From Thermogutta sp. (GTDB lineage Bacteria; Planctomycetota; Planctomycetia; Pirellulales; Thermoguttaceae), in NCBI GenBank assembly GCA_012798155.1, contig JAAZNR010000514.1:1-13572 (forward strand): a DNA stretch of 13,572 nt, given 5' to 3'. The position numbers and the translations under genes are program-made. How positions within the stretch are numbered: position 1 is the first letter of the stretch; every line of letters starts with the position of its first letter. Positions 1 through 6,914 of the stretch are shown in pieces. Under the pieces are notes generated by a model that searched no databases, was not told where the DNA came from, and saw only the letters and a list, made by a program, of their open reading frames with translations.

Positions 1-35
1 AGGTCGACTTCGATCAGGCGTTTGGGGTAGTTCAC
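1..35 (-). CDS. N-terminus of a probable DUF1156 adenine-specific DNA methylase (partial, cut by left edge)
   Basis: Only the first 11 codons are inside the window. A GTG start at 33-35 gives MNYPKRLIEVD, which I recognise as the usual opening of DUF1156 DNA methylases (typically M-x-YPKRLIEVDLPI). An AAGGAG Shine-Dalgarno sequence lies 8 bases upstream of the GTG, inside the preceding small ORF, and the GTG overlaps that ORF's TGA stop as GTGA. Translational coupling is therefore likely. Members of this family are predicted N6-adenine methyltransferases and commonly neighbour DUF3883 SNF2 helicases and DUF499 ATPases in defence-type loci. Here it would provide the modification arm of the operon. 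The identification rests on 11 residues plus context, so the catalytic domain cannot be checked. Confidence 0.6.
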   Translation of the reverse strand, partial: MNYPKRLIEVD

Positions 36-178
36 TGCTGCCACTCCTTGTTCGCTGCCAAAATGCCCTTCGGATCGCAGGCGTAGTGCTCCACCTTTAC
101 GACCGGTTTCCAGCCCAGGCGGGCGGGATTGCGGATGGGGTGGACTCCGGGCGCCGAGTATCGCCGGGCGTCAGACAT
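32..178 (-). CDS. 48-residue ORF, orphan copy of a helicase C-terminal tail
   Basis: This short ORF starts at an ATG that overlaps the darG stop codon (ATGTCTGA) and ends at a TGA that overlaps the GTG of the next gene. Residues 12-33 (GVHPIRNPARLGWKPVVKVE and the following HY) match the last 35 residues of the large helicase in this window. The tail after that (ACDPKGILAAN) is still similar in pattern to the helicase end (AVGAAAIIAAEEG). It has no domain of its own. I read it as a leftover 3' end of a helicase gene, separated from the body by the darTG cassette and kept because it carries the ribosome binding site and coupling stop for the methylase. Whether a stable peptide is made is unknown; it could equally be annotated as a pseudogene fragment. 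Confidence 0.5.
   Translation of the reverse strand: MSDARRYSAPGVHPIRNPARLGWKPVVKVEHYACDPKGILAANKEWQQ
80..158. repeat. 79-bp direct repeat, left copy (flanks darTG)
   Basis: Positions 80-158 match 1946-2024 in the same orientation, with 4 mismatches by hand alignment (at 98, 139, 147 and 154). Similarity drops sharply outside these limits. This copy lies within the 48-residue ORF. Confidence 0.9.
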
Positions 179-1298
179 GGAATACATCCTCTTCGCCGAC
201 AGGCAGGTCGTCGCTGACCTCGGCCTCGATCCAACCGAGCATGTTCAGATTGCGGATGGCTAAGGCGACGTCCGTCTCGTCCAAGGGCGGACGGCGGCTC
301 TGCTTCCAATCTAGCACGTGCCGGAGGACCTCGCTCTCGCGCGGCTTGGCCTGGCCGGATTGTCTGAGTTCGGCGGCGGCGAAGTGGACGGTGGCGGCGA
401 TCTCGGCCTGCCGCGTGTTCATCCGCATGAACAGATCGGTGATCTTCTCGATGGTCTCGCGCCAACGATCCAGTTGGTCGATATAAGCGCGGCGGGCGTC
501 GTCGAACGTCGGCCCGGTGCGGACGACGAACATGGGCCCCCGACGCTCCTCGCGGATCAAGCCGTTGTTGACCAGGGCGGTGACGCGGCGCTTGAGGTCG
601 GCGGCGTAAGGGCCGTAGCTGCCGCGCTGGTAGCGCAGACCGGTAGGGATGCCGCTCTCGGTGGCGAAGTAGGCGATCTTCTGGAAGGCGGTGCGTCCGA
701 CGGGCCAGTGGTACGGTTCGCGCTCGATGCCGCGGAGAATCTCGACCAGCGCGACCCAGCCGGGCGGGATGCGATAGGCGGCCTCTTGGCGGGACGGCGC
801 GGGCTGCTCGCGGCCGGCGTCGTCCAGGAACGAGGGCCGAAGTTCCTCGTGCGGCGTGCCATAGGGCGCGAACAGGTCCACCGGGATGTCCAGTTGCTTG
901 AGACGGCGGTAGAGCGTCGGCCCGACCACGCGCCACTCGAGCTGCCCTTGGCCGCAGCCGAGCGGCGGGACGGCCAAGGACGTGATGCCCCACTCGCGGT
1001 AGTGCTCCTGGAGGTAGCACAATCCGGCGACGATGTCTTCCAGGCGAGAGACGGAGCGCCAGTGGTCCTTGGTGGGGAAGTTGAGAATCCACGGCGGCGT
1101 CAGGCGTTTGTAGAGGTACGGCCGGCCGAGCTTGACCTTGCGGAGCTTGCAGAGTTGGGCGTACTCGTCGAACATCTCGGGGAAGCGATTCTTGAACTCC
1201 AGGGCGATGCCCTTGCCCATCACGCCGACGCAGTTGACCGTATTGACCAGCGTTTGAGCGTCGGACTCGAATATGTCTCCTATGCGGACGGTGATCAC
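171..1298 (-). CDS. darG: DarG: macrodomain DNA ADP-ribosylglycohydrolase antitoxin
   Basis: The protein (375 residues from the preferred GTG) removes ADP-ribose from DNA bases modified by DarT and neutralises the toxin. The N-terminal ~150 residues form a macrodomain: GDIF, then NTVNCVGVMGKGIALEFK, and NFPTKDHWR, whose lysine corresponds to the catalytic lysine of the DarG family. PPLGCGQGQLEW follows. The C-terminal ~200 residues (including GRTAFQKIAYFATESG and a GSYGPYA motif) match the DarG C-terminal region that contacts the toxin, so the antitoxin looks full length. The frame is open to a TTG at 1313, which overlaps the darT stop as TTGA, but a GAGGAG motif sits 7 bases before the GTG at 1298, giving MITVRIGD. 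That is the better start. The gene directly follows darT, in the order seen in known darTG operons. Confidence 0.92.
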   Translation of the reverse strand: MITVRIGDIFESDAQTLVNTVNCVGVMGKGIALEFKNRFPEMFDEYAQLCKLRKVKLGRPYLYKRLTPPWILNFPTKDHWRSVSRLEDIVAGLCYLQEHYREWGITSLAVPPLGCGQGQLEWRVVGPTLYRRLKQLDIPVDLFAPYGTPHEELRPSFLDDAGREQPAPSRQEAAYRIPPGWVALVEILRGIEREPYHWPVGRTAFQKIAYFATESGIPTGLRYQRGSYGPYAADLKRRVTALVNNGLIREERRGPMFVVRTGPTFDDARRAYIDQLDRWRETIEKITDLFMRMNTRQAEIAATVHFAAAELRQSGQAKPRESEVLRHVLDWKQSRRPPLDETDVALAIRNLNMLGWIEAEVSDDLPVGEEDVFHV

Positions 1299-1305
1299 GG
1301 TTGTG

Positions 1306-1311
1306 CTCCTC
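1306..1311 (-). promoter_or_regulatory. Ribosome binding site that decides the darG start
   Basis: GAGGAG is placed 7 bases before the GTG at 1298. The upstream TTG (1313) has no comparable motif and would itself overlap this site. The site overlaps the end of darT, so darG translation is probably coupled to that of the toxin. Confidence 0.6.
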
Positions 1312-1903
1312 AACGAAAAAACAGGTGCGGCTTGACGACGACCTGCAAGTTGACATTCAGGGCTTGGACGGCTCGGCGAGCCTCGTCACAAGATACGTAC
1401 GCCCTGCGTATGAATCTGGGGTCGATCCGGTCCGGGACGAGGACTTCGGCGCACTTCATGGATGTGTGCCGCCATTCCAAAATCTGATTATCCGGATGGG
1501 TCCACCATTCCGCAAAGACCATTTCGCGCTGCACCTGGGTTAGGCCGTCGGGCGCTTCGGCAAATCGCACGTATCGGCTCGCGGCGTTTTGATCGGTGAC
1601 CACCACGCCGGGCAAATCCAGAACATCCGTGCTTATGGAAAGCACGCAGATCGTCGCGTGCTGGGGCAACCGCTTGTAGAGCATCGGATTCCGGGCGGAG
1701 ATATAGAGGTTCGCATACTCATGCAACGGGCGACCACCCGGAATGCGGACTCGCGCTCTGCGATCCTGGATGACCTGCATGGCAACCGATTGATGGAGAA
1801 GCCGGGCGGCGCGGACATGCGACAGGATGCCGTGCCGCAGGATCGACGGGATGTTGCAGATCGGCGTGATGTAGTGCAGCTCCTCTAGCTCGTGACGCTG
1901 CAT
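1310..1903 (-). CDS. darT: DarT: DNA ADP-ribosyltransferase toxin (DUF4433)
   Basis: DarT enzymes transfer ADP-ribose from NAD+ onto a base in single-stranded DNA, blocking replication. In known darTG systems this stops phage DNA synthesis. The 197-residue length is normal. Family landmarks in order: LHYITPICNIPSILRHGILS (residues 9-28), RRARVRIPGGRPLHEYANLY with R51 (about 48-67), ARNPMLYK (70-77) and MKCAEVLVPD (149-158), whose E153 is at the position of the catalytic glutamate. The usual YHITH opening is altered here to HYITP, so the histidine environment near the NAD site may differ. The ATG lies 3 bases after the helicase stop, with GAGGGG 6 bases upstream, so it is expressed as part of the helicase operon. 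The family call is secure; activity is inferred from the conserved R and E. Confidence 0.92.
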   Translation of the reverse strand: MQRHELEELHYITPICNIPSILRHGILSHVRAARLLHQSVAMQVIQDRRARVRIPGGRPLHEYANLYISARNPMLYKRLPQHATICVLSISTDVLDLPGVVVTDQNAASRYVRFAEAPDGLTQVQREMVFAEWWTHPDNQILEWRHTSMKCAEVLVPDRIDPRFIRRAYVSCDEARRAVQALNVNLQVVVKPHLFFR

Positions 1904-1906
1904 CCA

Positions 1907-4900
1907 TCACCCCTCTTCCGCCGCGATGATGGCTGCCGCCCCGACGGCGTAGTGCTCCACCTTCACGACCGGTTTCCAGCCCAGGCGGGCGGGATTGCGG
2001 ATGGCGTGGACTTCGGGCGTCGAGCCGCAGTTGTAAACCACGTACAGCCAGTAGTCGTCCTTGAGGCGTTCGGCCGTCTTGTACTCGTTGGTGGTCAGCG
2101 CCACTTCACCCACGCCGGCGCGGCCCTTGACTTCGATGAAGCGGACCTCGACGGCCGTGGCCGGGTCTTCCGGGTGGCGGCGGCGGGAAATCAGGTCGAA
2201 GCCGCGGTTCTGGGCCTCGACGCTCTCGACCTCGCGGCCCTGGGCCTGCTCGTGGGCGATGACGGCCTGCACGGCGACCCGCTCGATCTCCCGGTCGGTG
2301 ACCATGGGGGCCACGCCGGGCGAGGCCCGCTCGGGATGCGGCAGAACCCACGCGCAGCCGACGTGCTGAATATCGCCGATGGTGCACTGGCACTCGCGGT
2401 CCAGCTCGGCCAAGCGCCGGTCGCGGCGGGCGTTGAGTTCATCCAGCCGCGCTTCGCATTGGGCGATATTGCCGGCCAGTTGCGGCGAGCGGTCGCCCGC
2501 CTCCTGCTGTTCGTGCAGGCGGCCGAAGGTCAACTGCTGCCGGTGGATGAGTTCATCGAGGCTGATTGCGATGTGGCGGCGGATGGTGTCGGTCTCCTTC
2601 TTCCGTTCCGCCGCGATCTCGGCCAGGAAGCCGCGGAGGCGTTGCTCCATCAGGGCCTGCTCGCGAAGGGTCGGGGCGGGGAGTCCGTCAACCGAAGGGG
2701 CGGCAGTGCCCTGGGGCGCGGCGGTCAAGTCGAGAAAGATCGTCGGTTGCCGCACGGACGGTTCGCCGGCCGTATCGGTCTGGACGACGAACAGGCGGCG
2801 GTGCAATTCCTTGCCCAGCCCGTCCTTGACCGACGCCGAGTAGACGTCCAAGTGGTACGGCTCGGGGCTGTGCAGGTCGTAGAAGACGGAGCCGCGGGCC
2901 AGGTCGTCGCGCACCTGCTCCCACAGACTTTGCCGCACCGTCTCGAAGAGGGGATGGCCCGGCGTGACCCACTCGCACGTCGGGTCTTTGGCGAGCAGGG
3001 CCTTGTCGAAGACGATCTGTTTGTATTCTTGGCCGAGCTTGCCGAAGCGAGGTTCGAGTTTGTCGCCCATCGCCCGCAGATGACGCGGCACGCGCCCGAT
3101 GCGGTAGATGTGGCTGCCGCCGCGCGTTTCCTTGGGGAGGAGGCCGAGGAGGGGGGCGGCCTGCGTGAAGAAGTCCTCGACCACCTCGGGCACGAGGCGC
3201 CGCTCGCGGGCCTCGGCGGACTTGCCCACGATGGCCGATAGATTCAGTTCCCGCTTGGCAAGACCCTCGAGGGTCGAATCGGTGATGCGGCGGAAGCGTT
3301 GCGTGTCCACCTCTTCGACGATGCGGGCCTTGATGGTCTCCTCGGTCTGGTTGCGCAGGTACATGTCGCGGATCAACTTCTCCAGTTGGTTGGCGGGGAA
3401 GACGTCGCCCAGGACGTTGAAAATCTTGCCCGTCCGCTGGGGGTCGAGGTCCCGCTCGATCTGTTCCAGTCGCTCGAAGAGCTTTTCCAGGACGCGGCCC
3501 TCGCGGGTTTTGGTGGAGACGAAGTTGAGGATGAGGCAGTCCCTCTCCTGGCCGTAGCGGTGGATGCGGCCCATGCGCTGTTCCAGCCGGACGGGGTTCC
3601 AGGGGATGTCATAGTTTATCATGAACCAGCAGAATTGCAGGTTGATGCCTTCGCCGGCGGCCTCGGTGGCGACGAGGACCTGGGCGGACTCGCGGAATTC
3701 GCGTTCGGCATAAAGGCGCGTGCCGGGCGTGTCGCGGTCTCCGATCTTCATGCCGCCGTGGATTTGCGTCACGGACAGGCCCCAACCCCTCAGCTTGCCG
3801 ACCAGGTAATCGAGCGTGTCCTTGTGCTCGGTGAAGAGCAGCAGCTTCATCGAGCGGTCCTGGAAGACGCCTTGTTCCGAAAGGACCCCGCGGAGCCGGG
3901 CGAGCTTGGTTTCGACCTCTCGTTGCTCCAACCGCCGGGCCTGGTCGATAAGCTTTTCCAGCTCCAGAATCTCTTCGCGGAGCGCGGCCGGGTCGACCGA
4001 GGCGACGGCGTCCTCGAGTTCAGCGAGCTTTTCCTGCTGCTCGTCTTCGGGCAGATCGTAGAAGTCGTCGGGGAGTCTCCTTTCGATCTGATCCTGGCGA
4101 TACGCCTGCGGGTCTTCCAGGATTTTCTCGCGCTTCTCGCGCATCCGCTCCAGGCTGCGCCGCGCGGCATAGACGCTGGAGGCCAGGCGGCGTTGGAGCA
4201 TGGCCATGGTGAAGCCGACGGCTTGGCCGGTAACGGCGTTCGCGGCCTGGGCCTTGATGGACTGGTCCTCGACGTAGCGCGTCAGGGCGTCGTACAAGTC
4301 CCACTCGTCGCTGTCGATCTCGAAACCGACCGTCCGCACATCGCGTTTCGTGAAGAGCTTTTTGGGCCGGCCGGTGTCCGGGTCGGGGAACGTGACCAAG
4401 GCTTCCTTCGTGCGGCGGAGGTAGAAAGGGGCCGAGTTGCGCCGCATGGCCTCTTCCAGGCTCTTCACGTCGCCGTACACGTCGGCGTCGAGCAAGCGCA
4501 AGAACAGGCAGAAGTTCTCCGGGTCGCCTTTGTGCGGCGTCGCCGTCATGAGCAAGTAGTGGTCCGTCATTTCGGAGAGATGCTCGCCGAGCTGATAGGC
4601 GAGGGTCTTCTTGTCCGCGCTGTAGGCCGACATCTTGTGCGCTTCATCGACGACGATGAGGTCCCAATGGCTGCGGAGGAGGCTTTGGCGGGCATCGTCG
4701 ATGCGGGATACCCACGAAACCGAGGTGATGACCTGCTGCTTGTCCTGCCAGGGATTGCTGCCGTAGTTGGCACGCAGCACGTCGCCGCGCACGATCTCGA
4801 AGGTCTCTCGGAACTTGTCCTTCAGCTCGCGCTGCCATTGGAAAGTCAGGTTTGCGGGCGTGACGACAAGCGTCCGCCGGACAAGCCCCCTGATCTTCAG

Positions 4901-5326
4901 CTCCTTCAGGAGCAGGCCGGCCATGATCGTTTTGCCGGCGCCGGGGTCATCGGCCAGCAGAAAACGGATGCGCGGCAGCTTGATGAAGTAGTCGTAGACG
5001 GCCTCGAGCTGGTGCGGCAGCGGATCGACGCGGGCAATCGACAAGGAAAAGTAGGGGTCGTACTCGTATGCCAACGCCAACCGCAGGGCTTCGATACCGA
5101 GCCGAAAGCGCACGGGATCGCCGTCGAAGGGCGGCCGGTCCGGGCTGACTTGAAGTGCGGCGATTTGTGCGGCGTCCAGAACCCGCTCATGCAACTGTCC
5201 CGTGTCGAGGCCCTTGCCGACCAGCTTCACCGACGAGCCGAGCGGCGTGCAAACGATCACCTGCACAGGCTCGGGGAAGATCGGACCCTTGACGGTGGAG
5301 CCGGGTTTCGGCATTTCGATGCTCAT
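1907..5326 (-). CDS. SNF2-type DEAH helicase with C-terminal DUF3883 (nuclease-like) domain
   Basis: This large (1139 residues) ATP-dependent DNA translocase is of the type found in defence loci next to DUF1156 methylases. The N-terminal ~100 residues are family specific. Walker A is ADDPGAGKT (about 125-133), the DEAH box is VVDEAHK (225-231), motif III is TATPHKGDP (261-269), a coiled-coil rich insert spans about 390-490, motif V is ATEAAGEGINLQ (553-564) and motif VI is QRMGRIHRYGQ (583-593). The last ~130 residues are DUF3883-like, with GFD (D1044) followed by IEVKG (E1065, K1067), a D...ExK pattern typical of PD-(D/E)xK nucleases. The ATG at 5326 is preferred because AAGGA precedes it by 5 bases; an in-frame ATG at 5353 falls inside a 23-bp repeat. 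The 3' end is duplicated at 80-158. The exact defence system type cannot be fixed from this window. Confidence 0.9.
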   Translation of the reverse strand: MSIEMPKPGSTVKGPIFPEPVQVIVCTPLGSSVKLVGKGLDTGQLHERVLDAAQIAALQVSPDRPPFDGDPVRFRLGIEALRLALAYEYDPYFSLSIARVDPLPHQLEAVYDYFIKLPRIRFLLADDPGAGKTIMAGLLLKELKIRGLVRRTLVVTPANLTFQWQRELKDKFRETFEIVRGDVLRANYGSNPWQDKQQVITSVSWVSRIDDARQSLLRSHWDLIVVDEAHKMSAYSADKKTLAYQLGEHLSEMTDHYLLMTATPHKGDPENFCLFLRLLDADVYGDVKSLEEAMRRNSAPFYLRRTKEALVTFPDPDTGRPKKLFTKRDVRTVGFEIDSDEWDLYDALTRYVEDQSIKAQAANAVTGQAVGFTMAMLQRRLASSVYAARRSLERMREKREKILEDPQAYRQDQIERRLPDDFYDLPEDEQQEKLAELEDAVASVDPAALREEILELEKLIDQARRLEQREVETKLARLRGVLSEQGVFQDRSMKLLLFTEHKDTLDYLVGKLRGWGLSVTQIHGGMKIGDRDTPGTRLYAEREFRESAQVLVATEAAGEGINLQFCWFMINYDIPWNPVRLEQRMGRIHRYGQERDCLILNFVSTKTREGRVLEKLFERLEQIERDLDPQRTGKIFNVLGDVFPANQLEKLIRDMYLRNQTEETIKARIVEEVDTQRFRRITDSTLEGLAKRELNLSAIVGKSAEARERRLVPEVVEDFFTQAAPLLGLLPKETRGGSHIYRIGRVPRHLRAMGDKLEPRFGKLGQEYKQIVFDKALLAKDPTCEWVTPGHPLFETVRQSLWEQVRDDLARGSVFYDLHSPEPYHLDVYSASVKDGLGKELHRRLFVVQTDTAGEPSVRQPTIFLDLTAAPQGTAAPSVDGLPAPTLREQALMEQRLRGFLAEIAAERKKETDTIRRHIAISLDELIHRQQLTFGRLHEQQEAGDRSPQLAGNIAQCEARLDELNARRDRRLAELDRECQCTIGDIQHVGCAWVLPHPERASPGVAPMVTDREIERVAVQAVIAHEQAQGREVESVEAQNRGFDLISRRRHPEDPATAVEVRFIEVKGRAGVGEVALTTNEYKTAERLKDDYWLYVVYNCGSTPEVHAIRNPARLGWKPVVKVEHYAVGAAAIIAAEEG
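1946..2024. repeat. 79-bp direct repeat, right copy (helicase 3' end)
   Basis: Partner of 80-158, 75 of 79 bases identical by hand count. It encodes the last conserved strand of the helicase C-terminus (VHAIRNPARLGW and following). The two copies enclose exactly darT and darG. Confidence 0.9.
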
Positions 5327-5347
5327 GGCATTCCTTCTCCCGTTTTC

Positions 5348-5439
5348 GATCATTGGGGCCGACGCGTTGCGATCATTGAGGCTGACGCGTTGCGATCATT
5401 GGGACCGGCGCGTTGCGATCATTGGGGCCGGCGCGGTTC
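5348..5439. repeat. Four contiguous 23-bp tandem repeats between HTH gene and helicase
   Basis: Four units of exactly 23 bp begin GATCATTG at 5348, 5371, 5394 and 5417 and contain a GCGCGTTGC or GACGCGTTGC-like second half. Units differ by a few substitutions and have no spacers. On the coding strand each unit contains CCCCAATGATC or a close variant. The first unit supplies the alternative helicase ATG (5353) and the fourth supplies the TGA stop of the HTH gene. Even spacing of about two helical turns and the position in front of the helicase make operator or iteron-like sites plausible. Confidence 0.9.
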
Positions 5440-5628
5440 AGGCTCGCCGGCCTCGCCTTTGCGGACCCACTCGTCGATCTCGCCGCGTTTGAACTTCCAC
5501 AGACTCCCGACCTTGTGAGCGGGCATGTTCTTGCGGTCGATCCACTTATAGATCGTGTGCCGCTTGACGCCGAGGTACGCCGCTATTTCGTCCACGGATA
5601 ACCAGCGGTCGCCGATCACGTCGCCCAT
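5419..5628 (-). CDS. Excisionase/MerR-type helix-turn-helix DNA-binding protein
   Basis: The 69-residue protein has the compact winged HTH typical of the excisionase family: RWLSVDEIAAYLGVKRHTIY (residues 8-27), then KWIDRKNMPAHKVGSLWKFK (28-47), then an EIDEWVRK ending. Such proteins bind short repeated sites and act as excisionases or local regulators. The frame is open upstream to 5715, but the ATG at 5628 has a strong GGAGG at 5635-5639 and gives the expected domain boundaries, so it is preferred. The stop codon lies in the first-transcribed unit of the 23-bp tandem repeat array, and a 29-bp tandem duplication lies 116-173 bases upstream. It is the first gene of the helicase-darTG-methylase unit and is its most likely transcriptional regulator. 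That role is inferred from position. No integrase is visible to support an excision function. Confidence 0.85.
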   Translation of the reverse strand: MGDVIGDRWLSVDEIAAYLGVKRHTIYKWIDRKNMPAHKVGSLWKFKRGEIDEWVRKGEAGEPEPRRPQ

Positions 5629-6038
5629 TTTCAACCTCCGGCCGTTCGGCTTAAACCTCCGGCGCTTCGACTCGGCCGGAGAGAGGGACCGCCCACGCGA
5701 GGGGGCATTGTCCAACCTATGACACTGGGGTTAACTGGATCGTAGCTTATCGGCCGGCCGGCGGAAAGCGGCAGCTTATCAGCTAGCCGGTGGAAAGCGG
5801 CAGCGCCGATTGGCAGGGGAGGTCCGCGAAGTGGGGGCAGTTTGCGGGACCGCGAGGCGGAAGGCGGTTCCGGGAGGGTACCGTCCAAATCGGTTCGTCC
5901 GCTTACGCCGCGGATCGTCCCCGTGCGAGCGATCCGGCATTGTCGAGGCCGGTCGAGGCGTCGGCCGGCGTTGAGCGAGCCGCTGCGCTGGGGCTTGGAC
6001 TCGCCGTTGGCGGGACGCCGCCGGGCGCCGGCGGGGCT
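5629..6038. other. 410-bp non-coding stretch between thi4-like gene and defence operon
   Basis: I see no convincing gene here. Small open frames on either strand are compositional (R/P/G rich) and overlap the repeats. The stretch holds the GGAGG ribosome binding site of the HTH gene, a 29-bp tandem duplication (5744-5801) and GC-rich low-complexity sequence from 5940 to 6030. It probably contains the promoter of the defence operon, but no clear -35/-10 pair stands out. Confidence 0.5.
5744..5801. repeat. 29-bp tandem duplication upstream of the HTH gene
   Basis: Two adjacent 29-bp units start AGCTTATC at 5744 and 5773 and end GGAAAGCGGC. They differ at a few central positions. The second contains AGCTTATCAGCTAGC, a partly self-complementary stretch. 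The location in the presumed promoter region of the HTH-helicase operon suggests regulator binding sites, but this is unproven. Confidence 0.8.
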
Positions 6039-6866
6039 TCACCTCGATGGCGACGTCGCCCGGGGCGGCGGTGTCGGGGACCGGGCGTCCTGAGACGTTT
6101 GCGTCAGGGCGGTGATAATGGCTTCCGCCACCCGTTTCCCCGACAGCAGCATCCCGCCGAAGATCGGTCCCATGCGAGGGCCGCCCAAGGCGGCGCAGAC
6201 GCTCATCCCGGAAACCCACAGGCCGGGAAAGACCTCGCCTGCGTGATCCACGACGAATTGCTCTCCGGCGGCGGCGTCCATCGGTCCTTCGCCGAGTTCC
6301 GCGGTTTGAGACGGCAGAAGGCGGCGACGCCGAAGGCATTCCACGAGGACGGCTTCGTGGCCGGTCGCGTCCAGAGCGGCCCTTGAGGAGAACGTGATCG
6401 GGTCGACCGGCAAGGCGCCGGAAATGGTGGTGCGGTTGACGACCACGCCGGTGACGCGACCATGATGCAAGCAGAGGTCTTCGGCGGTCATGAGATTCAA
6501 GATGGTCGCTCCTGCCTGGAGGGCGTTGTAGCACAAGCCGGCGGCCAGCTCGATGGCGTCAACGGCGTACAGGTTATTCCCTTTCGGCTTGCACGAGATT
6601 CCCATCTCGCTGAGGAGGGCGACCGCCTCGTCTTGAACGACGGCCACGCTCATGGCCATTCCGCCGCCCCAGATTCCCCCGCCGGGCGAGAGTCGCTTTT
6701 CCAGCACCGTGACCTTGAGACCGGATTTCGCGAAGAAGGACGCCGCCACGAGGCCGGAAGGTCCGGCGCCGACCACAATCACGTCGCTTGCAAGTGCGTC
6801 AAGCAGCTTCTCGTGGTACGTGCGGAGGATTGTTTTGGAGATTTCCACCTCATCCAGTCGCGTCAT
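6039..6866 (-). CDS. Thi4-type thiamine thiazole synthase family FAD/NAD protein
   Basis: Thi4 enzymes build the thiazole half of thiamine from NAD and glycine, with sulfur from an active-site cysteine (suicidal forms) or from sulfide. The 275-residue protein has the dinucleotide-binding motif VIVVGAGPSGLVAA (29-42), PGGGIWGGGMAMS (61-73), YAVDAIELAAGL (100-111), LDATGHEAVLV (165-175) and the C-terminal GGPRMGPIFGGMLLSGKR (228-245), all hallmarks of the family. C177 lies near the region of the sulfur-donor cysteine of yeast Thi4, but the alignment is offset by one residue, so I cannot decide whether it is a Cys-type or a sulfide-using enzyme. The residues after ~258 (SQDARSPTPPPRATSPSR) form a low-complexity tail. 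The ATG at 6866 is preceded by AAGGA 9 bases upstream. It lies 48 bases after the Nudix gene, probably cotranscribed. I saw no TPP riboswitch upstream. Confidence 0.85.
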   Translation of the reverse strand: MTRLDEVEISKTILRTYHEKLLDALASDVIVVGAGPSGLVAASFFAKSGLKVTVLEKRLSPGGGIWGGGMAMSVAVVQDEAVALLSEMGISCKPKGNNLYAVDAIELAAGLCYNALQAGATILNLMTAEDLCLHHGRVTGVVVNRTTISGALPVDPITFSSRAALDATGHEAVLVECLRRRRLLPSQTAELGEGPMDAAAGEQFVVDHAGEVFPGLWVSGMSVCAALGGPRMGPIFGGMLLSGKRVAEAIITALTQTSQDARSPTPPPRATSPSR

Positions 6867-6914
6867 GAAAGCATTCCTTTCTTCAGCTCAACCTTGTCGC
6901 CGGTGCGGCATCGC

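Noticed and set aside
5348..5439. CRISPR array
   Set aside because: The 23-bp units are directly adjacent with no spacers and no cas gene is near.
3299..5518. 739-residue plus-strand open frame, with similar long frames at 318-1487 and 1892-3241
   Set aside because: These lie antisense to the helicase, darG and darT genes, which have clear motifs. The plus-strand proteins are Leu/Val/Ala/Gly/Asp/Glu-rich without motifs, as expected for the antisense frame of GC-rich genes.
5631..5888. 85-residue minus-strand frame upstream of the HTH gene
   Set aside because: It is composed of the 29-bp repeats and low-complexity sequence, and it overlaps the HTH ribosome binding site.
5779..6534. 251-residue minus-strand frame overlapping the Thi4-like gene
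   Set aside because: Arg/Pro-rich composition and no motif; the Thi4 frame explains the sequence.
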